Under the pieces are notes generated by a model that ran no database searches, was not told the DNA's origin, and saw only the letters and a program-made list of their open reading frames with translations. Below, piece by piece: positions 55,681 to 64,000 of a DNA stretch of 64,000 nt. The stretch is from Emydura subglobosa (Eukaryota > Chordata > Testudines > Chelidae), in contig ML679962.1 of assembly GCA_007922225.1 (NCBI GenBank), positions 31,789,563 to 31,853,562 on the forward strand, written 5' to 3'. Within the stretch, counting starts at the first letter, position 1; the number at the start of each line of letters is the position of its first letter. Made by a program: the position numbers and the translations under genes.

Positions 55681-57379
55681 CCAATTGATAGTGCGAGTGA
55701 ACCTTGTGTCCAAATTATTTTATTACATTTTTAATCTGGCCATGCTGACAACTCCTACAGAAGCCTGATGTAAATCACCATTCATACCCACAGGGACCAA
55801 AACTAGATTATAGCTCTGATTGCCTTTTCTGCACTGAATTTACTATGGGCTATGAGAACGTTATTGGAAGACATGCACGAAACGCAGGAGCTATTTTGGA
55901 AATACACTTCAAGATACATTTTCGAAAAGACTTCACTCCAGCCTCAACTTCAGGCCATACAGCTTTCAGCATGGCCTTGTATATATTTTTGAAGCATTAA
56001 GGCCTGTGCATGAAGGTGATGATGTAAATTCTGTTTGCCCAAATGGCTCTCTGTGGGAGTATATTCCATCACATGCACATGCTTCTTATTGATCAAAACA
56101 TATGCATGCAGATGTGAGCTCACAGAAGGCCATGTGAAAATGTGAACTCCTCTATCTCCCCTGGAAAGAGGGATAAATAAAGAAAACTGTAAATACAGCA
56201 AGCATAGTTCTCTAAACCGTGTTTCCAGAAAGAAGCATTGTTTGTAGTCAATTCGGTTGCCTTTCTGATGTGAGACAGACACTGTCCAAGGCAAAACCTG
56301 GTCAGTTTTCATGTTACTTTTTCTTAATTGTATGCACAGCTTCTAGAACAGTTGCAACATCTTCCCTACCTGTTTTATTCATTTGTAGCCTGGCTCCTGC
56401 ATTGACATGCAAGGGAGCATGGGTTGCAAGGACCCTCGCCCGACTTGAACCCTCACGCCTTGAGAGCAGGCATGATGTGAGTCCATTTGCTCAAGTTTTT
56501 CTTACAGCACAAATTAGGCGTTGGGTGTGTAGAGGGTTGTGATTTATTTTGGGGGCAGTTTTGTCCTTGTGGGAGGCACACTGTCATTGACAGTCATCCG
56601 TGTGATTACAAGTGGCATAGAATGTATGAGAGTCCGTCCTTAGCTTGGCATGTTCTTAATGGTAAAGGTTTGGGTGGGATGTGCCCCAAAGCAACCTTAA
56701 GTAGTTTAACAACGTTTTGGGGGGGAAATATTTATATATATAAAATTCAAGTAGAGAAGTATGAAAAGAAACCTCAGGTATGAATAAAAGAGTCACCTTT
56801 TCATGTGAATCTTTGGAAATCTGCCTCAGGGTTATCTCTTTATAACTTGAAAGATAAAAAATGTTCACTCTTTTCTTTCATTTTCTTTGAAAATAGAATC
56901 AAATTATAGACATCTGAAAAAGGATATCAGAGTATTAAATTTTAACAAGCTTTAAATCTTAACTGAAAATAGTGTAAATATATAGCTACCATATAGTCGC
57001 TATATTAGTCTATTCTGTATGCAGTTTATATTCCTAATACAATTAGTTTATTTCAGCAAAATACCATGTGGATTTCTATTCATCGACTGTTAATTCTTAA
57101 AACATACTGCAAACATAGGTTTTCATCCTTCAAAGACTAACACATAGTGAGTTATATCATTGAAGTCAGCTGGAAATATTGATGGGGTGTAAAATTAAGC
57201 AACATGCATAAATCTTTGCAAGATTGTAGCCTTAATGCTAAATCTTACTTGCCTTATTCATTCAATTTCCACAACACATAGACTCCGATCATGCAGAGAC
57301 TTACAACAGTTCTTTATGGATGGAGAAATGGTTTCCACATCCTGAGATAATGTTCCATATTTTAAAAATTATTTTCTGT
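55681..57379. other. Unassigned sequence
   Basis: Frames of 120 codons (minus, 55950-56312) and 107 (plus, 56219-56542) overlap on opposite strands; neither shows a domain. The minus strand near 56440-56460 contains a tRNA B-box-like GGGTTCAAGTC, without a cloverleaf. TTTATATATATAAA at 56731 is a short AT palindrome. No gene. Confidence 0.35.
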
Positions 57380-57770
57380 ACCTAATCAGGACAATAAGAT
57401 TAAATCTCAACAATTTTTGCAAACTGAAAATCCTGGAAAAAAATGGATTTCGTCAATTGAAACATTTTGTTTAAATAATTTTGAAATGTTTCATTCTCAG
57501 TTTGACCTTTTTATTTTATTTATTTATTTATTTACCTTTTTTGGTATAAATCAACTAAATTAAAAAAAAAAAAAAGTTATTTTGAACTGAAAAACAAAAT
57601 TCTTTATTTAGAGAATGTAAAAATGCTCCCCATCTAAACTTTTTTTCAGTGTGTTTTTTTTAATTGGGATATTCATCGAAACTGACCCTGTGAAGAGTTT
57701 TGGTTTCAATGAATTGGCATTATCCGATGAGAGAAAAATATTTTGTTGGAAAATTCCTGAACATGTTTAC
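57380..57770 (+). mobile_element. AGAGCTGGTC-type element, internally A/T-rich
   Basis: CAATTTTTGCAAACTGAAAATCC, TGGATTTCGTCAATTGAAACATTTTG and finally GAAAAATATTTTGTTGGAAAATTCCTGAACATG, where the canonical end would be AAATTCC.GACCAGCTCT. A TTTATTTATTTATTTATT tract at 57513-57533 and an A-run at 57560-57574 are inside. Diverged. Confidence 0.5.
57513..57533 (+). repeat. (TTTA)n microsatellite
   Basis: TTTTATTTATTTATTTATTTACC, four to five units. Confidence 0.75.
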
Positions 57771-59289
57771 CATATGCATGGATTTATAGTCCCACTTAAG
57801 TCATAAAGCTAAGCATATCTGCAAATCTTTGCAAGATCAGGTCTATAAAATATGTATTTATAAATGAGGTTGGCACTTTCCAGAGTTCGTATATCTGAAT
57901 ATGAGGAAGGCACAAGATAGGTTGTAAACCAAGATGTTAATTCCCTGTCTGGCCATAAACCTGATTAATAAGGTGTACTGGAAAACTTTTTCAAAGAAGG
58001 TATTTGCAATATGGACTCTCCCGAGCAAAGAATGGAACAAATGTACTAATATTTTTAAATTAGCTGAAAAGCCAAAAGCAATGTGTAAACATAAGTTTCA
58101 GGCAGTCCTTTTTTTACTATGAGGATCTAGCATACCCCAAATGGAATCAACCTTTTCAGAGGTTGAAAAACAGAGAGAACAGCTAATGTGGTAGTGAAAC
58201 CCTTTTATTTTTAGACCTTCTGTGCCTGTGTTTCCTAACTTTCTATCTGCATTTACATCTGGTTAATAAATAAATGACTCACGGGAAAACCTACAGTTCA
58301 ATTTCTGTTTTAATTGTTTATTTTAATTGTCTTTCATTGCAATATGGTAACCATAACTAGCTAAAGTCTTAATAAATTATAACTACAGGGTGGCAACGTT
58401 TAAATAAACTATTCTATAGGCATATCTTTCCAGAGGTAACATTAGTGAAATGGATTGTTCCTTCCTAATATTGAAGATGAAAAATATTTGTATACCCTTA
58501 CCAATTTGGTCAAATAATTAATTATGTCAAAGTTTACCATGCATTTTGGTCTTAAATAGGTTTTGTTTGTTTTTTTGGGTCATTATTTGACCGCCTCAAA
58601 TCCTGCACTCCCCTGAAAATAAATACTGTGGACCAAAATGCTTTTCTCGCTTTCCTTTCATTAGATATTTTAATTATTTAAATATTTAGTAGTGTTTTAG
58701 CAGTAGCATAATTGTATATTTGAAATGTGTCATGTTGAAAACAAATCTCACACTTTATATTTAGGTATCATTAATAAATAATTTACAAAGGATCAATAAA
58801 TCATTAATGTTGTGATAAGCATATATGAGTAGATGGTTATAAGCAAATCAGGTGTTAGATTATTATAAGCAGCCTATTGACATATTGGATTGTATAAGAA
58901 GCTAAAATGTTAACTATGTATTTAAATATCTATAATTATGTATTAACCCTTTATAGCCTGTTTACAAATGGATCCTTAATGAGAAGTGCAACTCAAATGC
59001 TGGTGAATGCCCCCTTCCTCTCCTTGATCAAATTGGGTAGTGTGAGAAGGTCCCTCTGACAATCCCACCCAGCTTTTGGGGCCCTGTTCCACTCTACTGC
59101 CCAGAAGTGTGAGTCTGCTTTGCTTTTGCAGAGACCCATCCCAACACCTGTTCCTTGTGTCAAGAGTTCAAGTCCACTCTCTCCTGCCAATATTTTCCCA
59201 GCTCCAGTTCCCACTTTGGTTCCTTACCAACCATGTACCCAAACTGCAACCCCTCCTGGTACTATTAGCTAATTTCAGATTTAACATTA
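57771..59289. other. Repeat-poor stretch; CT-rich 59000-59260
   Basis: 58200-58970 is very AT-rich and repeat-poor, with many TAATTA-type words. 59000-59260 is pyrimidine-rich with two opposing 73-codon frames lacking any domain. No gene. Confidence 0.35.
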
Positions 59290-59403
59290 GGGGCTAGATT
59301 TGGCCTACTTTATTCATGTTCATAGCACCTTACTCCATGAGTTATTCCATTGAAATCAATGGTGCTATTCAGTAACTACTCCGTGGGATTAAGGGTGTCA
59401 AAA
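59290..59403. repeat. Palindromic element
   Basis: GGGCTAGATTTGGCC at the left; then ACTCCATGAGTTATTCCATTG and CAATGGTGCTATTCAGTAACTACTCCGTGG form complementary arms around ATTGAAATCAAT. About 114 bp, diverged. Confidence 0.6.
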
Positions 59404-59657
59404 GATGTCCCTCAAAGGCCAGTTATTTAAAGTTGGCTAAATACTAAAACTATGGATGCTTTACACTCCTAATCTCCATGGAGATGGAAGAATCAAAGTT
59501 TAAGCTCAGCAAATTGCTTTGTCACTCATCCCGAGTTTGAAACTTGTCCTAATGACTTCTACACCAGGGGAGCTGAAAGGGAGCAATGTGCTCCTGTTCT
59601 CTTAGCCCCCAGTCTTCTATTCATGCCATTTTTGTTTTTAACAGTAAAATTTTTAAA

Positions 59658-59730
59658 AGTTCTTAAGTCCCATTTTCAGAAGTGTCTTAAGCACATAAGA
59701 GCCTAAGTCTGATTGACTTTCAATGAGATT
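59658..59730 (+). repeat. Interspersed repeat (TTTTCAGAAG type)
   Basis: CCCATTTTCAGAAGTGTCTTAAGCAC, AGCCTAAGTCTGATTGACTTTCAATGAGATTTAGG, of the same class as 50668-50822. Confidence 0.55.
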
Positions 59731-59732
59731 TA

Positions 59733-59887
59733 GGGATTGTCTACATTTGAAAGTTAATTTGTATTAAGGTGAGGAGAGAATTTAATGCACAATAGCTATT
59801 CCTGAATAACTCAGTTTGGAGACTCCTATTTCAGAATAAGAGTGCCTTATTCCTGTTTATCTTAATCCATTTTGTATTGAAAACTGT
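59733..59887 (+). mobile_element. MITE-like element (ATTGTCTACATTTG type)
   Basis: ATTGTCTACATTTGAAAGTTAATTTG opens it. Then TTAAGGTGAGG, AATTTAATGCACAATAGCTATTCC, GAATAACTC, ATTTCAGAATAAGAGTGCCTTATTCCTGTTTATCTTAATCC. This is a diverged copy of a turtle element with CTTGTCTACACTT ends; the right terminal repeat is lost or unrecognisable. Confidence 0.6.
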
Positions 59888-61696
59888 GGAGAAAATTGTC
59901 TCCCATAATTTTCTGGTTACTTGCCAAAGAATCCCAGTTCACAGAAAGTCAGTACATTTTGTAGCACTAGCATTGGCAGAACAGTTTATTAGAAACCCTT
60001 TTGTACAATGTATATTAAATGTGATATTTCTCAAGAATTTACAGTGACCACAATGCATACTTCCACTTAATTACCTGTATTTATCTGCATTAATAATGGG
60101 AATTTTAATAAATGAGCACTTTCATTTAAATATCTTTCTGCAAGGTTTCATAAAATTTCTGTTGAATTGCTTATTTAATATACAAAAATATGCTTTTCTG
60201 TGCACATAACTTTTGCATAATATAGTAATTTCTAGTGAATTTATTTTAATTTGGCATATAATTTGATGCAGTCCAAGTAAGTATAACAATTTACAGAAAG
60301 TAAACCAAATACTTATTACAGCAATGACCTCAGTTAATGAGTAAACAGATACAGCGCTGAGTTAAGGCAGAAGACATTTCTAATTATGCATTTGGTGAAA
60401 AAGATGAAGGTTATGATAGCATTGATCAGTTCTGCTGTGCTGGATACATACAGAATTTTGCAAAGCAATTATTAAGCCCTGCTTTGTTCATTACAGTATA
60501 GTAGGTAGATATGCATTCTTTGCTTTAAGTTACTATGTTTATGTAAGATGACAAGCACACATAAAATGACCAACTAAAGAAAGCTGTTGTTGGAAGGCGT
60601 GATCATTTTGTGTGGAGAGAAATATTGTTTTACACAATTAATAAAAATGCTTGTTACTAATATAGAACAATTTTCAAAAATTAAAACCACCTTTAATTTT
60701 GTGTCTGCAGATGATAGCTTCTAGATGACTAAGTGTCTGGCTCTGTGTGCAAATCAGTTACTTGGCTGTCTGTATGCAAATATCTGTGAATGCACATTGT
60801 GAGTTAAAGTGATTACAGACACAGAAATAAAGCTGCCTGAAGGCCCTGTAGAAATTGTCCTCTTTATGTCTCCAACATTAATTGTATTGCAACAAATTTA
60901 GTACTCATGGAGTTAGAAGGGTGTTTCTGATTAGTTGAAGGTGACTAGCTGAGATTGCAAAAGCTTCATGTTAATAGAACTGGAGAATCTCTGCTTTTGT
61001 TTTAAAAACAGGGCACTTCTATTCCCCTTTTCTCGTGGAGTCCTCACTCAGGCAAAACTCCCATTGTTATATAAAGCTACTGGAATCTTTTCTAGTCCCA
61101 CCCTATATTCCAAAGTGGAATCATGGCTCTGTTTACTTTCTATGCTGCAGTATTTATTGCAAGAGTTCTCTGTTTGGATGGCACTGGGGAGCTAACGCTG
61201 CCCTAGCAAAAATATCCGGTGGTATACTATTATAATTGTACTCATTGTAAAGTAGTTTGAGATATAGGTAACCTCTAAAACTACTTCCCCCTCTGTATGT
61301 TTGTTCCCATTCATCCTGAATTCTGCCTGACAACCTATGGCTGGCTTTGTCTGACTGAGCATATGTAAAGCAATGCTCTGTACCAGAAATGAGTGGCGCA
61401 GTACATGTTTATTGAAAATGTGGCGTTTTGATATTTCCCATTGATAATGATAGAATTAATGAGAAAAACTATATAATCACTTAAAATTATGTAGTTAAAG
61501 TTGTGAAATTCAACTTGTTGAGAATCAATAATGTTTAAATTAAAGACCTCTGTTTTTTAGAAATGCTATTGCTAATAATACGTATATGGCGTAGAGCCTT
61601 TTATCCATTGTTACAGAGCTGTGAGAGTTTTACCTGAATAAGGAATTCACAATATTGTGGAACCTGCAGAGGATAATGTTCCATAGTAAGGATAGA
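59888..61696. other. Repeat-poor AT-rich stretch
   Basis: About 1.8 kb without recognised mobile DNA. Overlapping 75- and 66-codon plus frames at 60968-61235 have no domain. No gene. Confidence 0.4.
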
Positions 61697-61775
61697 GTAG
61701 GTGGTGAAGTAATATCTTGATTAGACCAACTTCTGTTAGTGAGAGAGAGAAAGAGAGACACGGTTACAAGAACAC
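61697..61775 (-). mobile_element. Interspersed repeat (AATATCTTGATTAGACC type)
   Basis: AGTAGGTGGTGAAGTAATATCTTGATTAGACCAACTTCTGTTAGTGAGAGAGAG matches the same repeat class as 13868-13964 (GTGAGGTAATATCTTTTATTGGACCAACTTCTG in turtles). It runs into a (GA)n-like stretch. Confidence 0.65.
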
Positions 61776-61974
61776 TGCACACCATAGTAAGGGTGTCAGA
61801 TACTGCTTTTTAACTGGAGTTTCCCTATGCTGTTTAGTGACATTAGTATTGTCAGCATCTTTCCACAAATGGTGTTAGAAGTATTAATCTATGTACTTTC
61901 TTCTGTGACATGCGTAACAATGGACTCAGGAATCAGCAGACGCTGGCCTCTGCCATGTAAAAGAGTACTACCAC

Positions 61975-62199
61975 GCTTGGTTGAAAATTTCAATCGAAAA
62001 TTGAATTTGAGATAAAACAAATATTTTTGTGGAAAGTGTCTGCTTTGATTTTTCTTTTTGTCTTGGAACACCAACATTTTTTCACCTTCAGACTTTTAGA
62101 TTTTAACTGAAAATACAGAGAACAGAAACATTTCCAGTTTTTTGTCTAAAAAGATCAATATTTTCCATGGGGAAAAAACCCCATTTTTTGACCAGCTCT
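61975..62199 (+). mobile_element. AGAGCTGGTC-type element, complete short copy
   Basis: Left end GCTTGGTTGAAAATTTC and right end GATCAATATTTTCC...TTTTTTGACCAGCTCT give imperfect inverted ends (AGCTGGTYGAAAA class). The interior is A/T-rich with CAACATTTTTTCACC. 225 bp. The copy defines the right terminus clearly. Confidence 0.65.
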
Positions 62200-62659
62200 A
62201 ATATTAACCTTTTGCATCCCTGATCCATATCTGGTGAGAGGTTCCAAGACATGAATTAAGTCCCCTACCAGCATTCTTTATATAAGACAAGCAGGGACCC
62301 TCTGCTAGTGTGAACAATGGGTTGTTTGCATATTCTGAAGGCACTATAGAAGAAGGAGGACAGATCAGATGCTTCTTTCACTTGATGAAACTATTGTACA
62401 GCTTTGAAGTAGCCTACATTTTTGAAACACTGATAATTTAAGATTAGTGGCTTTTCCCTGTAATGTATTATGGAACACTGCAGTAGCTGACATTAACTTT
62501 ATAAGAAGGAGGATTCCTTCCCCTTACTAGCCGGTAGGATTTAAATATTAAGGGCTGTATTTTGCCCATATGTGCCTGACAGATGTAAGACAACCTACTT
62601 TTTTTCCCCCAGCAGCCATCACTGTGTTACGATTCACATCATGGAAACATAAATGCAGT
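62200..62659. other. Unassigned sequence
   Basis: No gene. Overlapping 65- and 81-codon frames on opposite strands begin near 62548-62570 and are shadows. Confidence 0.35.
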
Positions 62660-62785
62660 GGGCCTGATTGCACTGCCTTGCACCATTTGGAATCATTTAC
62701 ACCCATGCAAAGAACATGTATCAAAGCAGAATGGTGCCATGCTTTCGCGCTTCCTGTGCACAGGTGAAAATGACTACACAAGTCG
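62660..62785. repeat. Palindromic element
   Basis: GGGCCTGATTGCACTGCCTTGCACC at the left and GCACAGGTGAAAATGACTACACAAG at the right; centre GGAATCATTTACACC and AAAGCAGAATGGTGCC. A diverged member of the GGCCTGATTCTCC palindrome group. Confidence 0.5.
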
Positions 62786-63299
62786 CAAGGCACGGCTGGT
62801 TGGTTTTATCATATAGGATTTGGAGTATATACTTTGACTGCGAGCTTGACCTTTTGTTCTTGCTCTCTAATTTTGACCAAATTGCTCAAGTCTGGTTTGG
62901 TTGGAATCTAGTGAAGATAACCTTTGCCATACACCACGTTGTCTGAATCCTTCCCTGGTTTACCCATGTTTACCCTTTTCAAAATCTTGTTAAGTGAAAG
63001 AACATTTGTGCTAGTCTGATAGATTGATAACTGTGCTCCACTTTCTCATTGCTCCTACACGGATTGCCTTGTAGCTTCTCTACTGTAGGTAGGTGTGAGA
63101 TCTCTCAGAAATGTGAAAAAATAGTTAATTATTAAATGCTATGCTGCTTTTTTCCTGATAGAACAATAGAAGTGCACTGCTTGCTTAGTTCATGGTTTCT
63201 CACTACACCTCCACTGCTGTCCAGGCTTTCTAATTCCACCAATGGATCTCAGGTTCGCTAAGCAGTATTTGCAAAAGAGAACTTCAGATTTTAGAGGAA
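62786..63299. other. Unassigned sequence
   Basis: No gene or repeat recognised. Confidence 0.35.
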
Positions 63300-63565
63300 A
63301 GATGGTTTTTAGATGGAAAGATGGTGCTTAGCAGGTCTAGTTTCAATTGCTGTTGTTGCCACTAATTTCCTTTGTGACCTTGGGCATCTTGCTTAATCTC
63401 TCCATGCCTCAGTTTCCTATCTATAAAATGGTATAAATAATACTGCCTCTGTTTTAATTTCCTTGTTTAGTTAAACTGTAAATTCTTTGGGTATGTACAA
63501 TGCCTAAAGCAATGGGGTCATGATCTGAGTTGGGAGTTGTAGCTGCCACTGTAGTTCAAATAATA
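63300..63565 (+). mobile_element. MIR-type SINE
   Basis: GTGACCTTGGGCATCTTGCTTAATCTCTCCATGCCTCAGTTTCC and CTATAAAATGGTATAAATAATACTGCC are a well-preserved MIR core. TTTAGTTAAACTGTAAATTCTTTGGG, GTACAATGCCTAAAGCAATGGGGTCATGATCTGAGTTGGG and AATAATAACTATAA form the same tail as 47340-47450. The head (63300-63360) is weak. Confidence 0.85.
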
Positions 63566-64000
63566 ACTATAATTTCAAAAATATATTTACATTATCTTTT
63601 CAAAATAACTGTCTCCAAATAAATCAGAATGAGTTGGGTTTATTACATTTGATTTTAACCCCATTGACTTCTTTGACATAGGATATCAACCTTTCCATTG
63701 AATACCTAAAAAATATGGACAATATGAGTGGGAATTGTCAAAAGGGTACAAGTCACTTTGACATTTTTGAAACCTTCGGCCTCTGTCTTGACCTGTAATC
63801 CTTCCTCTGAAACAAATTATCTTTTTCTTTCTATTCATTCCAAGGTAACGTTGGTTGTCTACTGCTGAGAGTGGCAGAATGCTGCTATAAATAATTTCTG
63901 GTATCAAAAGTGTCAGTCTCTTTGCAAGTCTTACTTTATATATTTGAGCTGCCTGTCTTTAAATTAACTCACCAAGCAGGGGCTGAGTCACTTTCTCTCT
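63566..64000. other. Unassigned sequence
   Basis: TTTGATTTTAACCCCATTGACTTC near 63650 may be a palindromic-repeat scrap. A 73-codon minus frame at 63686-63907 has no domain. No gene. Confidence 0.35.

Noticed and set aside
55249..55734. 161-codon plus-strand frame, the longest in the window
   Set aside because: The first part is the CR1 ORF2 C-terminus read through the CR1 3' end into flanking sequence.
56435..56465. tRNA B-box-like GGGTTCAAGTC on the minus strand
   Set aside because: No A box at the right distance and no cloverleaf; probably chance or a SINE scrap.
55950..56542. 120- and 107-codon frames on opposite strands
   Set aside because: They overlap each other and neither has recognisable features.

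Overview
The window is nuclear DNA of a vertebrate, most likely a turtle; a crocodilian is possible. The evidence is the repeat content: CR1 retrotransposons with the sauropsid 3' ends, MIR-type SINEs, and a dense scatter of short palindromic elements built around CCATTGA/TCAATGG. These are very common in turtle and crocodilian genomes. The assignment rests on recognising these repeats, not on a database search. The DNA is AT-rich. No open reading frame longer than about 160 codons exists on either strand, and the longest belongs to a decayed CR1. I recognise no host protein-coding exon, structural RNA gene, CRISPR array or bacterial feature. This looks like intergenic or deep intronic DNA.

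Layout. 1-1.2 kb is a relatively CpG-rich block of unknown nature, ending in a CR1 3' end on the minus strand. 4.4-9.6 kb is repeat-rich: CR1 tails, an AGAGCTGGTC-type inverted-repeat element, several palindromes, and two copies of an unnamed repeat. 11.5-14.5 kb holds a CR1 reverse-transcriptase fragment, a CR1 3' end, and a minus-strand C-terminal fragment of a different non-LTR reverse transcriptase. 15-21.7 kb is strikingly poor in recognisable repeats. 21.7-22.2 kb contains a nested insertion with a visible target-site duplication. 24-34.7 kb is a scatter of CR1 tails and palindromes plus an L2-like fragment. 35-38.2 kb is again repeat-poor. 38.7-39.6 kb holds, on the minus strand, a Ty3/Gypsy-like integrase C-terminus next to an L1-like ORF1 fragment. 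42-45 kb and 48.9-49.4 kb carry further copies of the A/T-rich inverted-repeat family. 54.0-55.5 kb is the longest element, a CR1 ORF2 to 3' end with frameshifts, stops and internal deletions. 58-61.7 kb is mostly repeat-poor, and the window ends in a MIR-type SINE.

There is no gene set working together here. The content is dead or non-autonomous mobile DNA of several clades (CR1, L1-like, L2-like, another non-LTR family, Ty3/Gypsy, MIR-type SINEs, MITE-like palindromes) in unassigned sequence that may include conserved regulatory elements. I found no convincing new biological system. The items most worth checking are the palindromic families that share one core but differ at their ends, the degraded L1-like and Gypsy remnants, an orphan splice-acceptor-like site at 46.35 kb, and the repeat-poor blocks.
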